Shown: one piece after another, positions 35,696 through 46,255 of the stretch | How positions within the stretch are numbered: the stretch's first letter is position 1 | Layout: each line of letters opens with the position of its first letter | Assembly: GCA_018262705.1 (NCBI GenBank) | Contig: JADFDQ010000013.1 | Location: 1-64,000 of the forward strand | Reading direction: 5' to 3' | Source of the DNA: Xanthomonas sp. | Lineage (GTDB): Bacteria > Pseudomonadota > Gammaproteobacteria > Xanthomonadales > Xanthomonadaceae | DNA length: 64,000 nt | Position numbers and translations under genes: made by a program | The notes under the pieces: generated by a model | Database searches by the model: none | Told to the model about the DNA's origin: nothing | The model's input: only the letters and a program-made list of their open reading frames with translations

Positions 35696-37179
35696 GCGAG
35701 GAGCTGCTGGTCAACGTCACACCGCGCGAGACCCGGGTGGCCGTGGTCGAAAACGGCATGCTGCAGGAGCTGCACATCGAGCGCGGCAGCCAGCGCGGCG
35801 TGGTCGGCAATATCTACAAGGGCAAGGTGCAGCGGGTGATGCCGGGCATGCAGGCCGCGTTCGTCGACATCGGTCTGGATCGCGCCGCCTTTCTTCACGC
35901 CAGCGACGTGTTCCACGCGCCGCCGCTGGAGGCTGTCGAAGGCGACGACGGCGCCGCGACCGCGGCCCCCGCGCACCCGCCGATCACCGAGTTGCTGCGC
36001 GACGGGGCAGACGTCGTCGTGCAGGTCGTCAAGGATCCGATCGGCAGCAAGGGCGCGCGCCTGACCACCCAAATCAGCATTCCTTCGCGCTATCTGGTGC
36101 TGCTGCCGCGGTCGAAGGTGGTGGGAATTTCGGCACGCATCGAAGACGAGGCGGAGCGCACGCGCCTGCGCGAACAGGTCGCGGGGCTGGCGAGCGGCAC
36201 CGGACACGGCTACATCGTGCGCACCAATGCCGAAGGCCAGCCGGTCGAAGCGCTGGCGGAGGATGTCGCCTACCTTGGCCGGGTCTGGGACCTGATCGAA
36301 AAGTCGTCGAGCGCGGCGGTGGTCGGTCAGCGGATCTACGAAGACCTCAACCTGCCGCTGCGCGCGGTGCGCGACCTGATTCGGCGCGATGTCGACAAGG
36401 TCAAGGTTGATTCGCGCGAAACCTGCGAGCGCCTGCGCGAATTCGCTGCGCGCTACATGCCGACGCTGGCCGACAAGATCGAGCATTACTCCGGTTCGCG
36501 TCCGGTGTTCGACATGTACGGGGTCGAGGACGAAATCCAGCGGGCGCTGGACAAGGAAGTGCCGCTCAAGTCGGGTGGCTATCTGGTCATCGACCAGACC
36601 GAAGCGATGACCACGGTGGACGTGAACACCGGCAGCTTCCTCGGCCAGCGCAATCTTGAAGAGACGGTGTACCGCACCAATCTGGAGGCGGCGCAGGCGG
36701 TGGCGAGGCAATTGCGGCTGCGCAATCTGGGCGGGATCATCATCATCGATTTCATCGACATGCAGGATCTCGAACATCGCCGCCAGGTCCTGCGCACGCT
36801 GGAAAAGTCGCTGACGAAAGATCACGCGAAGACGACGGTGTACGACTTCTCGCCGCTGGGGCTGGTCGAGATGACCCGCAAGCGCACGGTGGAAAGTCTT
36901 GAGCGCCGGCTGTGCGAGCCCTGCCACGAGTGCGGCGGGCGCGGCATGGTGCGTACCGTGGAAACCGTCACCTACGAGATATTCCGCGAAATCGTGCGCG
37001 CCGTGCGCCAGTTCGATGCGGCGCGCCTGCTGGTCATCGCTTCGCCCAAGGTGGTGGCGCGGATCACCGATGAAGAGTCGAGTGCGGTCGCCGAACTGGA
37101 GGAATTCATCGGCAAATCGATCCGCTTCCAGGTGGACGAGCAATACCTGCAGGAGCAGTTCGATGTCGTGCTGCTCTAG
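35692..37179 (+). CDS. rng: ribonuclease G
   Basis: This endoribonuclease matures the 5' end of 16S rRNA and degrades some mRNAs. The 495-residue protein has an S1 domain (about 38-128), the RNase H-like catalytic domain with metal-binding Asp in MTTVDVNTGSF and IIIDFIDM, and the zinc-link cysteines in CEPCHECGGRGM. The length fits RNase G (about 490) rather than the much longer RNase E. The gene overlaps maf by 4 bp. Confidence 0.96.
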   Translation: MSEELLVNVTPRETRVAVVENGMLQELHIERGSQRGVVGNIYKGKVQRVMPGMQAAFVDIGLDRAAFLHASDVFHAPPLEAVEGDDGAATAAPAHPPITELLRDGADVVVQVVKDPIGSKGARLTTQISIPSRYLVLLPRSKVVGISARIEDEAERTRLREQVAGLASGTGHGYIVRTNAEGQPVEALAEDVAYLGRVWDLIEKSSSAAVVGQRIYEDLNLPLRAVRDLIRRDVDKVKVDSRETCERLREFAARYMPTLADKIEHYSGSRPVFDMYGVEDEIQRALDKEVPLKSGGYLVIDQTEAMTTVDVNTGSFLGQRNLEETVYRTNLEAAQAVARQLRLRNLGGIIIIDFIDMQDLEHRRQVLRTLEKSLTKDHAKTTVYDFSPLGLVEMTRKRTVESLERRLCEPCHECGGRGMVRTVETVTYEIFREIVRAVRQFDAARLLVIASPKVVARITDEESSAVAELEEFIGKSIRFQVDEQYLQEQFDVVLL

Positions 37180-37230
37180 AGCGCCCACCGGCAAGAGCGT
37201 CCGTGCGCCCGTCATCGGGATCGACCGTTC

Positions 37231-40200
37231 ATGACAACCTGGCGCGAGCGGTTGGCCAAGTTGCGTCCCCACGTTACCCATGCGTTCGTGGCGCTGTTGC
37301 TGCTGCTGGCCTTGGGCAACGGCATCGGTGCGCTGCTGCTGCCGCTGGCGCAGCGTCATCCCGAGCGCATCGCGGCCTGGCTCGGCGCGCGCGCCGGGCG
37401 ACCGGTGGCCTTCGATCACGTCGCCACCCGCTGGACCAGTCGCGGGCCGTTGCTGCGCCTGGATGGGCTGCGGGTGGGCAATCCCGCCGATCCGGTTCGG
37501 ATTGGTTCTGCCGAAGTGTTGATTGCGCAATACACCGGCTTGTTGCCGGGACGTTCGTTCACCGAAGTTCGACTGCGTGGGCTGGATCTGACCCTGCAGC
37601 GCGCGGCCAACGGCCAGTGGCAGGTGCGCGGACTGCCCGGCCAGCAGGAGGGTGACGATCCGCTGGATGCATTGGAACACCTTGGCGAATTGCAGCTGCC
37701 GCAGACCCGGCTACGGGTGCTTGCTCCGGAGCTTGGCGTCGACCTGCGGGTGCCGCGGATCGACGTGCGTCTGCAGGTGAACGGAATGCGGCTGCGTGCC
37801 GGAGCGCTGGCATGGTTGCGCGGTGCGCCGGAACCGGTCGCGGTGACCGTGGATTTCGATCGCGGCAGTGGCGATGGGCGGGTGTATGTGGGAACGCGTC
37901 GCGCAGATCTGGGCGCGTTGGCCGGAGCGTTCGCCGTGGCCGGAGTGTCGCCGGCGGCCGGCAGCGGGCGCTTGCAGACCTGGGGCGTGCTGCGCGATCA
38001 CCGGATCGTCGGAATTCGCGCCGATGCGTCCTTGCACGATGTCGTTTTTCACGGCACGGCGAACCGGGGACAGCCGGTTCCGACCCTGCGCTGGTCTGCG
38101 CTAGAGCTGGATGCAGCGTGGTCCGGAACCGTCGAGGACTGGTGGCTGCGAATCCCGAAGCTGCGCATCGACTCCGGCAGCCGCTGGACGCTGGACGGCA
38201 TTGGCGTGGCCGGCGGACGCCACTACGCGCTGTTGGCGCGACGGATTCAGGCCAAGCCTCTGCTGCAAATCGCCACCTTCAGCGATGCGTTGCCGCCTGC
38301 CCTGCGCCACTGGCTGCAAACCGCGACGCCGGATGCGCTGCTCGAGAACGTGGACGTTCGCGGCTTGCGGGGCGGCGCGATGCGCGCCAGCGCGCGGGTC
38401 AGCGGGTTCCGCTTCAATGCCGTTGGCCATGAGCCGGGCATGCGCGGTGTTGCCGGCTGGATCCAGGGCGATCAGGACGGGCTGCGCATGCGCTTCGATC
38501 GCAATGCTCGGGTGGCCTTCGATTGGCCGGCGGGATTCGGCGTGGTGCATGCCTTCCGAATGGACGGCGAGGCGGTGCTCTGGCGCGAGTCCGACGGCTG
38601 GACCGCGCGCACGCCGGGGCTGCGCATCGATGGCGGCCAGCTGCAGGCGCAGGTGCGCGGCGGGATCAGCTTCCGCAATGATGGCCGGATGCCGCATCTG
38701 GATATCGCGGCCAATATCGGCGACACGCCGATGGCCATGGCGCACGGATTCTGGCTCCATCACCTGATGCCGAAGGCCACGGTGCAATGGCTGGATGCGG
38801 CGTTGCAAGGCGGCACCCTGCGCCGGGTCCATGCGGTTGTCGCCGGCGATCTCGGCGACTGGCCGTTCCGCAACGAACCGATGCTGGCCGGTGCCGGCGT
38901 GTTCCGCGCCGATGCGCAGATCGAAAACGGAACCGTGAAGTTCCAGCCGGATTGGCCGGCTGCGGAACACATGCAGGCCAACCTCAGCTTCGTGGCCGAT
39001 GGATTCACCGTCAGCGGTCTGGCCCAGCTTGGGGGAGTCCGGATCGGTGCGCTGCAGGCCGGAATCCGGCATTTCAATCAGGCCGAGCTCAAAGTCGGAG
39101 CGGTGGCTGAATCCGATGCATCGCGGTTCCTGTCGATGCTCGTCGCCAGTCCGCTGCACAAGGATTACGGCGAAGTGATGGACAACCTGCGCGGCGAGGG
39201 GCCGGCGCGCGCCACGTTCGAAATGACGCTGCCGTTGGCTGTCGGCCACTCCGATGCGACCAAGGTCGACGGGGTTGTCGTTCTGGAGGGTGTCCGCTTG
39301 CGCGAGCAGCGCTGGAGCCTCGATTTCCAGCAGGTTCACGGGCAGGTGCGTTATGACCAGGGCGGTTTCGTGGCCGACGCGCTGCAGGTCAAAAACGAGG
39401 GCAGTCCGGGCACCTTGTCCTTGCGCGCCGGATCGCACGTGCGCGATCCCGCCCAATCTTTCGAGGCGCAACTGCAGATCAATGCCGAAATCGACGGCCT
39501 GTTGTCCAAGGCGGGCAGCGGTCTGGATTGGTTGAAACCGTATCTGCGCGGCAGTTCGGTCTGGACGGCTGCGATCGCGGTCCCGCGCGGATCGACGTCG
39601 GCGGGCGCTGCGCCCGGCAGCCTGCGTCTGCACTCGAATCTGGTCGGCACCCAGTTCGACCTTCCGCAGCCGCTGCGCAAACCGGCGGCGCAGGCGATGG
39701 CCACGGACGTCTCGATCCGGCTGCCGCTGGAAAACGGCGACATCGCGGCAAGTCTCGGCAATGTGCTCGCATTGCGCGCGCGCAGCCGCGACGACAAGAC
39801 CGGATTGCGAATCGAGCTTGGCGGCGGAGAAGTTGGCGAACCGCCCGCCAACGGGCTGTCGGTGGCCGGCAGCGCTGACCAGCTCGATGCGCTGGGATGG
39901 ATCGGCGTCGCGGCATCGGGGAAGAGCGACGCCGGCTCTCCGCTGTTGGGGGCAAACCTGAGCGTTCGGCGATTGCGGCTTCTCGGTGCGGATTTCACCG
40001 ATGCCGTCGTCCAGATGGCCCCTGCGGATCGGGAAACCGGCGTGCGTATCCAGGCGGCGGGGGTCAGCGGAAGATTGCAGGTGCCGAAACGCGATGGCGC
40101 CGTGGTGAGCGGTCGCTTCGATCGGCTGTTCTGGCCGACGGTTGCAACCGGCGTGGCTGCGGAGGCGAGCGCGACAGCGGCGACGGATTCGGGCAGCGGC

Positions 40201-41073
40201 GTGCGGATCGATCCGGCCAAGATCCCTCCGCTGGCGCTGGATGTGGACGACCTCCGAATCGGAACGACGCAGTTCGGTCGGGCGCGCTTCCGCAGCGTGC
40301 CGGTTGCCGGGGGGCTGCGGGTTGACGAATTCACCACCGCCGGAGGCAAGCAGCGAATCAAGGCGAGCGGATCCTGGATCGGACGGGGTTCGGGCGAACG
40401 CAGCGAGGTGAAACTCAGCGTGGACAGTGACGATATCGGCGCTCTGCTCACCGGATTCGGGCTGGGCGGGCAGGTGGCCGGCGGCAAGGGAAAGTTCGGC
40501 ATCGTCGCGAATTGGCGCGGTGGTCCCGAACGATTCGGCCTTCTGGAAACCAATGCGGCATTGACCCTGGATGCACGCGATGGTCGGCTTCTTGAAGTCG
40601 AACCCGGGGCCGGGCGCGTGCTTGGTTTGCTGGGCGTTGCCCAGCTGCGCCGCCGCCTGATGCTGGATTTCAGCGATTTTTTTGCAAAAGGCTTTGCTTT
40701 CGATCGCATCAAGGGGGAAGCCAAGCTGTCCAATGGACAGCTGCAAACCGACGACTTGAACATTCGCGGCCCGGCGGCAGACATGGCGATCCGCGGCAGC
40801 ACCGATTTACGCGCTCAGCGTTTTGACCAGACCGTAGAGGTCAGGCCGCATTCCGGAAGCCTGCTGACCGCAGTGGGCGCGCTGGCCGGCGGGCCGATCG
40901 GCGCTGCGGTCGGCGCGGTTGCCGGTACCGTGCTCGACAAGCCGATGCGCGGCATCGGCGCCAAAACCTACCGCGTCACCGGGCCGTGGTCGCAGCCGAA
41001 AGTCGAAGAGCTTCCGCGCGCAGCGGCCGCGCGGCCTTCAGCGGATGCCGATGCGGTCGAAGCTCGCGATTGA
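37231..41073 (+). CDS. yhdP: YhdP-family AsmA-like intermembrane lipid transport protein
   Basis: This 1280-residue inner-membrane protein has one N-terminal span (about 15-38) and a very long periplasmic beta-taco region made of short repeats. YhdP with TamB and YdbH carries phospholipids to the outer membrane in E. coli. The C-terminus VGALAGGPIGAAVGAVAGTV followed by KTYRVTGPWSQPKVEEL is the YhdP hallmark. It lies downstream of rng and before tldD, the conserved order. The window also holds the YdbH-like gene at 16282, so two of the three known members are present here. Confidence 0.93.
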   Translation: MTTWRERLAKLRPHVTHAFVALLLLLALGNGIGALLLPLAQRHPERIAAWLGARAGRPVAFDHVATRWTSRGPLLRLDGLRVGNPADPVRIGSAEVLIAQYTGLLPGRSFTEVRLRGLDLTLQRAANGQWQVRGLPGQQEGDDPLDALEHLGELQLPQTRLRVLAPELGVDLRVPRIDVRLQVNGMRLRAGALAWLRGAPEPVAVTVDFDRGSGDGRVYVGTRRADLGALAGAFAVAGVSPAAGSGRLQTWGVLRDHRIVGIRADASLHDVVFHGTANRGQPVPTLRWSALELDAAWSGTVEDWWLRIPKLRIDSGSRWTLDGIGVAGGRHYALLARRIQAKPLLQIATFSDALPPALRHWLQTATPDALLENVDVRGLRGGAMRASARVSGFRFNAVGHEPGMRGVAGWIQGDQDGLRMRFDRNARVAFDWPAGFGVVHAFRMDGEAVLWRESDGWTARTPGLRIDGGQLQAQVRGGISFRNDGRMPHLDIAANIGDTPMAMAHGFWLHHLMPKATVQWLDAALQGGTLRRVHAVVAGDLGDWPFRNEPMLAGAGVFRADAQIENGTVKFQPDWPAAEHMQANLSFVADGFTVSGLAQLGGVRIGALQAGIRHFNQAELKVGAVAESDASRFLSMLVASPLHKDYGEVMDNLRGEGPARATFEMTLPLAVGHSDATKVDGVVVLEGVRLREQRWSLDFQQVHGQVRYDQGGFVADALQVKNEGSPGTLSLRAGSHVRDPAQSFEAQLQINAEIDGLLSKAGSGLDWLKPYLRGSSVWTAAIAVPRGSTSAGAAPGSLRLHSNLVGTQFDLPQPLRKPAAQAMATDVSIRLPLENGDIAASLGNVLALRARSRDDKTGLRIELGGGEVGEPPANGLSVAGSADQLDALGWIGVAASGKSDAGSPLLGANLSVRRLRLLGADFTDAVVQMAPADRETGVRIQAAGVSGRLQVPKRDGAVVSGRFDRLFWPTVATGVAAEASATAATDSGSGVRIDPAKIPPLALDVDDLRIGTTQFGRARFRSVPVAGGLRVDEFTTAGGKQRIKASGSWIGRGSGERSEVKLSVDSDDIGALLTGFGLGGQVAGGKGKFGIVANWRGGPERFGLLETNAALTLDARDGRLLEVEPGAGRVLGLLGVAQLRRRLMLDFSDFFAKGFAFDRIKGEAKLSNGQLQTDDLNIRGPAADMAIRGSTDLRAQRFDQTVEVRPHSGSLLTAVGALAGGPIGAAVGAVAGTVLDKPMRGIGAKTYRVTGPWSQPKVEELPRAAAARPSADADAVEARD

Positions 41074-41130
41074 TCTTTCACCGATCGTTGCCATTACTTT
41101 CACTGGCAATTGAATTTGAGAACGCGCTGC

Positions 41131-42570
41131 ATGAATGCATTGACCCTTGCCGAATCCCGCCTGCTGGCCCCCACCGGGCTGGATGCCTCCGCGTTGACGC
41201 GCGCTTTCGATGCGCTGCTGGGGCCGGGCATTGATTTTGGCGACCTGTATTTCCAGCATGCCCGCCGCGAGGCGTGGAGCATGGAAGACGGCATCGTCAA
41301 GGATGGATCACACAGCATCGAACAAGGCGTGGGCGTGCGTGCAATCTCCGGCGAAAAAACCGGGTTTGCCTATTCCGATGCGCTTGATGCGTCGGCTCTA
41401 CTGGCCTCTGCGCAATCTGCTAGGGCGATTGCGCGCGATGGCCGCAACCACGGCGCGCATGCCTTGCAACGGACGAATGGCCATGCGCTCTACCCGGCAT
41501 TGGATCCGGTGGATGCGCTCGACAACGCCGCCAAAGTGGACGCACTGCGCCGCGTGGACGGTCTGCTGCGGGCGCTGGATCCGCGTGTGCAACAGGTGAT
41601 GGTGAGTGTCACCGGCGGCGTGGACACGGTGCTGGTGGCGCGCAGTGACGGCGTGCTGGCGGGCGACGTGCGGCCGCTGGTGCGGATGAATATCCAGGTG
41701 ATCGTGGAACAAAACGGCCGCCGCGAATCGGGCTTTGCCGGGTTTGGCGGGCGCTATGGCTATCTCGAATTGTTGGCCGACGACAAGCCGGAAAAATTTG
41801 CGCGCGAAGCACTGCGCCAAGCCTTGGTGAATCTGGATGCGATTGATGCCCCCGCCGGGGTGATGCCGGTGGTGCTCGGTCACGGCTGGCCGGGCGTGTT
41901 GTTGCACGAAGCGGTGGGCCACGGTTTGGAAGGCGATTTCAACCGCAAGGGCACCAGCACCTTCGCCGGCCGCATCGGTCAGCGCGTGGCCTCCAAAGGC
42001 GTCACCATCGTCGATGACGGCACCCTGGAAGGCCGCCGTGGTTCGCTCAACATCGACGATGAAGGCACGCCGACCGCCTGCACCACGCTGATCGAGGACG
42101 GCATCCTGGTCGGCTACATGCAAGACACCCACAACGCCCGCCTGATGGGCATGGCCCCCACCGGCAATGGCCGCCGCGAATCGTTCGCGCATCTGGTGAT
42201 GCCGCGCATGACCAACACCTACATGCGCGCCGGCACGCATGACCCCGAGGAGATGATTCGTTCGGTCAAAAAAGGCCTGTACGCGGTCAACTTCGGCGGT
42301 GGGCAGGTGGACATCACCAGCGGCAAATACGTGTTCTCGGCCACCGAGGCGTATCTGATCGAAGACGGCAAAATCACCGCGCCGGTGAAGGGTGCCACCT
42401 TGATCGGCAACGGCCCGGACACCATGCAGAAAGTGGCGATGATTGGCCACGATCTGGCGCTGGACGACGGCGTGGGCATCTGCGGCAAGGACGGCCAAAG
42501 CGTGCCGGTGGGCGTGGGTCAGCCGTCGCTGCTGATTTCAGAGATCACCGTGGGCGGGACGCAGGCGTGA
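41131..42570 (+). CDS. tldD: metalloprotease TldD
   Basis: This 479-residue catalytic subunit of the TldD-PmbA(TldE) protease degrades peptides such as antitoxin CcdA and processes microcin precursors. The metal motif [11 protein letters not shown] is present, as is [18 protein letters not shown] near the C-terminus. I chose the ATG giving [11 protein letters not shown]; a TTG 21 bp upstream is in frame. The partner gene pmbA lies downstream beyond yjgA. The stop is followed within 10 bp by a tandem palindromic repeat. Confidence 0.95.
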   Translation: MNALTLAESRLLAPTGLDASALTRAFDALLGPGIDFGDLYFQHARREAWSMEDGIVKDGSHSIEQGVGVRAISGEKTGFAYSDALDASALLASAQSARAIARDGRNHGAHALQRTNGHALYPALDPVDALDNAAKVDALRRVDGLLRALDPRVQQVMVSVTGGVDTVLVARSDGVLAGDVRPLVRMNIQVIVEQNGRRESGFAGFGGRYGYLELLADDKPEKFAREALRQALVNLDAIDAPAGVMPVVLGHGWPGVLLHEAVGHGLEGDFNRKGTSTFAGRIGQRVASKGVTIVDDGTLEGRRGSLNIDDEGTPTACTTLIEDGILVGYMQDTHNARLMGMAPTGNGRRESFAHLVMPRMTNTYMRAGTHDPEEMIRSVKKGLYAVNFGGGQVDITSGKYVFSATEAYLIEDGKITAPVKGATLIGNGPDTMQKVAMIGHDLALDDGVGICGKDGQSVPVGVGQPSLLISEITVGGTQA

Positions 42571-42578
42571 TCGCCCTT

Positions 42579-42797
42579 GCTCGTCATCCCGGCGAAAGCC
42601 GGGATCCAGCGGTTGCTCTTGCTCGTCATCTCGGCGAAAGCCGGGATCCAGCGGTTGCTCTTGTTCGTCATCCCGGCGAAAGCCGGGATCCAGCGGTTGC
42701 TCTTGCTCGTCATCTCGGCGAAAGCCGGGATCCAGTTCTTGCCGTCGCTTTTTGCTTCAGGAACGAAAGCTGGATCCCGGCTTTCGCCGGGATGACG
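42579..42797. repeat. 42-bp tandem repeat of a widespread palindrome, with inverted copy
   Basis: Three full copies (42579-42620, 42621-42662, 42663-42704) and a partial fourth (42705-42735) carry the core ATCCCGGCGAAAGCCGGGAT followed by CCAG. An inverted copy follows at 42770-42797. Copies 1 and 3 read ATCCCGG while copies 2 and 4 read ATCTCGG, so the array probably arose by doubling of a two-unit block. Translated it gives repeated HPGESRDP, a known artefact of this repeat, so no gene is called. The GAAA-loop hairpin may act at the 3' ends of tldD and yjgA. Confidence 0.92.
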
Positions 42798-42800
42798 CGA

Positions 42801-43361
42801 TCAAATCCCTTCGTCGTCCGGCGCATCGGCGCTGGCATCATCCCCCGCCAACACATCCCGCAATTCCCGAAACAGCTCGCGGAACGCGCGCGGCGGTTTG
42901 TTGCGCTTGCGTTCCTCATGGGTATTGCGCACCAGTTGGCGCAATTTCTGGCGGTCGGCTTGCGGGTGCTGCGCCAGCAAGTCGGTCATCGCGCTGTCGC
43001 CGTCTTCGCCCAGCAGCGCATCGCGCAGCACTTCCGCCCGGTGCAGCACGGCAGTGTCGCGGCGCGCCGCTTCGCCGTCTTTGCTCATCGCATCGCGAAT
43101 GGCGTCCACTTGCGCGTCGTCCAGCTTGCGCATCTGCTTGGCCAAAAAGGCCAATTGCCGCTTGCGCGCCCCGTGCGAGGTCATGCGCTGGGTATCGTGG
43201 ATATGGGGCAGCAGCTCTTCCGGAATCGGCAACTTGCCCAACTGGGTGGCGGTCAGCGCCACCAACACTTCGCCCAATTCCAGCACGTCCAACGCCGCAC
43301 GGCGTTGCGCGCTGCGGCTGGGGCTGAAAAATTCGCCGGTCTCTTCGTCATGTCCTCGCAT
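42801..43361 (-). CDS. darP: ribosome-associated protein YjgA/DarP (DUF615)
   Basis: This 186-residue basic protein of the DUF615 family binds 50S ribosomal precursors during assembly. Recognisable stretches are [34 protein letters not shown]-type context and [21 protein letters not shown] start at [11 protein letters not shown]; an ATG 18 bp upstream is possible. It is divergent from pmbA with starts only 17 bp apart, an arrangement also found in E. coli, so the two promoters must overlap the opposite coding region. Confidence 0.92.
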   Translation of the reverse strand: MRGHDEETGEFFSPSRSAQRRAALDVLELGEVLVALTATQLGKLPIPEELLPHIHDTQRMTSHGARKRQLAFLAKQMRKLDDAQVDAIRDAMSKDGEAARRDTAVLHRAEVLRDALLGEDGDSAMTDLLAQHPQADRQKLRQLVRNTHEERKRNKPPRAFRELFRELRDVLAGDDASADAPDDEGI

Positions 43362-43378
43362 TGCCACAGGATAAGCCA

Positions 43379-44749
43379 TTGAACAACACCCTCACACAGG
43401 CCCTGCCCACCGATGACAGCGTGCAGCGTCAGCAGCGGCTGGCCGGCATCGCCCAACAATTGCTGGAGCGCGCCCGCAGCGCCGGGGCCAGCCAGTGCGA
43501 AGTGACCTGCAACGAAGACGCCGGGCTTGCCGTCAATGTGCGCATGGGTGAAGTGGAAACGGTGGAAGCCACCCGCGACCGTGGCGTGAGCATCACCGTG
43601 TATTTCGGCCAGCGCAAAGGCAGCGCCAGCAGCGCCGATCTGCGCGAAGACAGCTTGGCGGCAACCGTGGCGCAGGCCTGCGCGATTGCCCAACATACTG
43701 AGGCAGACCCGGCCTCCGGCTTGGCCGATGCGGCGTTGATGGCGCACACCCTGCGCGAGTTCGATAGCTGGCACCCCACTGCATTCGATGCCGACCGCGC
43801 CATCGATCTGGCGTTGGCCTGCGAAGCTGCGGGGCGCAGTGTGGATGCGCGCATCGGCAATTCCGATGGCGCATCGATGAATGCCAATGCGTCGGTCAGC
43901 GTGTACGCCAATTCGCATGGATTTTTGGGTGCCGAACGCAGCACCTCCTACAGCGCGGGCTGCGCCTTGATCGCGGGGGAGGGCGATGCCATGCAGCTCG
44001 ACGGCTGGTTCAGCGTGGCCTTGGCGCAGGACGATCTGGAATCGCCCGAAGCCATCGGCCGCAAAGCCGCGCAGCGCACTTTGCAACGGCTCGATCCCCG
44101 GCAATTGCCCACCGGGCAGGTGCCGGTGCTGTTTTGCGCGGAAATGGCACGCTCATTGATTGGCAGCTTCATCGGTGCGGTGTCGGGCGGCGCGTTGTAT
44201 CGCCGCGCCAGCTTCCTGCTGGATAGCATGAACACACGCGTATTTCCTGAGTGGTTTGCAATTGAAGAAGACCCATTCTTGCCACGCGGGTTTCGCTCCG
44301 CATCGTTCGATGCTGAAGGTGTGGCCACCCGCAAATCGATGTTGGTGGATGCCGGCATCGTGCAGCGCTATGTGCTGGGCAGTTATTCGGCGCGCAAGTT
44401 GGGGCTTGCCACCACCGCCAATGCCGGCGGCGTGCACAACCTGCACGTGAAGGCCAATGCCGGCGATCTGGCCTCGCAAATCCAGGCGATGGGGCGCGGC
44501 TTGCTGGTGACTGAATTGATGGGTCAAGGTGTGAATGCGATTACCGGCGACTATTCGCGCGGCGCGGCCGGGTTCTGGGTGGAAAACGGCGAAATCGCGT
44601 TTCCGGTCGATGGCATCACCATTGCCGGCAATCTCAAAACCATGTTTGCAGCCATCGAGACCGTAGGCACTGATGTGGATGTGCGCTCGCATGTGCGCAC
44701 CGGCTCGATCTTGATCGGCAAGATGACAGTGGCGGGTGCCGGCGAATGA
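43379..44749 (+). CDS. pmbA: metalloprotease subunit PmbA (TldE)
   Basis: This 456-residue partner of TldD forms the heterodimeric protease that lacks its own HExxxH. Conserved features are [28 protein letters not shown], and the C-terminal [19 protein letters not shown]. No ATG is available; I chose TTG 43379 (AGGATAA upstream), giving [13 protein letters not shown] 43361 is the alternative and would overlap the yjgA start region. tldD lies on the other side of yjgA, so the pair is kept close. Confidence 0.93.
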   Translation: MNNTLTQALPTDDSVQRQQRLAGIAQQLLERARSAGASQCEVTCNEDAGLAVNVRMGEVETVEATRDRGVSITVYFGQRKGSASSADLREDSLAATVAQACAIAQHTEADPASGLADAALMAHTLREFDSWHPTAFDADRAIDLALACEAAGRSVDARIGNSDGASMNANASVSVYANSHGFLGAERSTSYSAGCALIAGEGDAMQLDGWFSVALAQDDLESPEAIGRKAAQRTLQRLDPRQLPTGQVPVLFCAEMARSLIGSFIGAVSGGALYRRASFLLDSMNTRVFPEWFAIEEDPFLPRGFRSASFDAEGVATRKSMLVDAGIVQRYVLGSYSARKLGLATTANAGGVHNLHVKANAGDLASQIQAMGRGLLVTELMGQGVNAITGDYSRGAAGFWVENGEIAFPVDGITIAGNLKTMFAAIETVGTDVDVRSHVRTGSILIGKMTVAGAGE

Positions 44750-44826
44750 CGAATCTGTAATCTTTCTCATGTCAACGTGCCCGTGTCCTGCCGCGTTTTC
44801 GGGAGGGTTCAACACGGAGCAAGGCC

Positions 44827-46254
44827 ATGGCGACAGGGCAGGCGGCATCGGCAGTCAATCGATTCGGCTTGGGCGCACGCGCCGGTGAGCTGGCCGGTAT
44901 CGGGCAGGATCCGCGTGGTTGGCTGCAGGCACAGTTGGGCGGGCCGCCGCATATTGCGGCCTTCGAAGGCCTGCCGGGCAGCCGCGAGTACCTGACGCTG
45001 TATACGCAAGTCCAGCAGCAGCGGCGCGCAGCGCGCGAACGCATGGCGGCCGAGGGCGGTGCGGGCGCGAACAACGACGGCCCGAAACGGGTCGGCGGGC
45101 GCGGCGAATTACGCCAGGCGCTCTTGAACGAACTGGTGCTGCGGCAAGGCGTGGCGGTGGCCAGCAGCGACGGGTTCCGCGAGCGGCTGGTGCGGTTCTG
45201 GTCGAACCACTTCGCCATTTCGGTGGACAAGCGCATCGCCTCGCTGTTTGCCGCGCCGATGGAGCGCGAGGCGATTCGACCGAACGCCACCGGACGGTTC
45301 GGCGACCTGCTGTTGGCGGTGGAACGGCATCCGGGCATGTTGCTGTATCTGGACAACGCGCAATCGGTTGGCGCCGATTCCCGGCAGGCGCAGCGTGCAG
45401 CGCAGCGGACCCAGGATCGACCCAATGCGCGCAGGCGTGGGCTGAACGAAAACCTGGCCCGCGAAATCATGGAGCTGCACACGCTGGGCGTGAACGCCGG
45501 CTACAGCCAGGCCGATGTCATCGAGTTCGCCAAGGCGATCACCGGCTGGAGCGTGCCGCGCCCGAACGAGGCAGGCGACGGTGATGGCTTCGTGTTCCGC
45601 GCCGTTGCCCATGAGCCCGGCGAGCGCAGGGTGTTCGGTCGCACCTATCGGCAAACCGGGGAGCAACAAGGGGTTGCGATCCTGCACGCGCTGGCGGTGC
45701 ATCCGGCCACGGCGCAGCATGTGTCGTTGAAGCTGGCCCGGCATTTCGTGGCCGACCAGCCGCCGGCAGCGCTGGTGGATCGGATGGCGCGCACCTGGGT
45801 CGCCAGCGATGGCGACTTGTCGCGCGTTTGCAGTGTCATGCTCGACGACCCGCTTTCCTGGGGCGATGCCTGTCGCAAGTTCAAGACGCCGGATGATTTC
45901 TGCCTGTCCGCGCTGCGCGCCTGCGGATTGGAGGACAAGGCGGACCTGGCCATGGCCATGCAGATGCAAGGACAGCTGGGGCAGCCGGTGTTCCAGCCGC
46001 GTTCGCCGGCCGGGTTTGGCGACGTGGCCGCCGATTGGGGTGGGCCGGACGCACTTTTCAAGCGCGTGCAGGCCGCACAACGATTGGCGGATCGGTTGCA
46101 GTCGATGCCGGATGCCACGCCGCTTGCCATGGGGCAGGCGGCGCTGGGGACGGCATTGGACACGCAGACCGCTACCGCGCTGCGGCGTGCCGAATCGGTG
46201 CATCAGGGGGTCGCGCTGCTGCTGGGTAGCCCCGCGTTCCAATGGAGGATTTGA
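44827..46254 (+). CDS. DUF1800 family protein
   Basis: This 475-residue protein belongs to the DUF1800 family, seen as NRFGLGARAGEL at the start, FWSNHFAISVDK near residue 125, the NENLAREIMELHTLGVNAGY motif near 205, and ITGWSVP. The biochemical role is unknown. It is followed after one base by a DUF1501 protein with a Tat-like signal, and the two families are frequently paired in bacteria. The pair is probably an operon with exported products; DUF1800 itself shows no clear signal peptide here. Confidence 0.88.
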   Translation: MATGQAASAVNRFGLGARAGELAGIGQDPRGWLQAQLGGPPHIAAFEGLPGSREYLTLYTQVQQQRRAARERMAAEGGAGANNDGPKRVGGRGELRQALLNELVLRQGVAVASSDGFRERLVRFWSNHFAISVDKRIASLFAAPMEREAIRPNATGRFGDLLLAVERHPGMLLYLDNAQSVGADSRQAQRAAQRTQDRPNARRRGLNENLAREIMELHTLGVNAGYSQADVIEFAKAITGWSVPRPNEAGDGDGFVFRAVAHEPGERRVFGRTYRQTGEQQGVAILHALAVHPATAQHVSLKLARHFVADQPPAALVDRMARTWVASDGDLSRVCSVMLDDPLSWGDACRKFKTPDDFCLSALRACGLEDKADLAMAMQMQGQLGQPVFQPRSPAGFGDVAADWGGPDALFKRVQAAQRLADRLQSMPDATPLAMGQAALGTALDTQTATALRRAESVHQGVALLLGSPAFQWRI

Positions 46255-46255
46255 C

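Noticed and set aside
38101-40746. An 881-codon minus-strand open frame
   Set aside because: It lies antisense inside yhdP; high-GC codon use keeps the opposite frame open and it shows no domain.
42579-42735. Possible CRISPR array
   Set aside because: The 42-bp units follow each other directly with no unique spacers, and no cas genes are nearby.
42567-43382. A 271-codon frame starting with repeated HPGESRDP
   Set aside because: The start is the translated tandem palindrome and the rest is antisense to yjgA.
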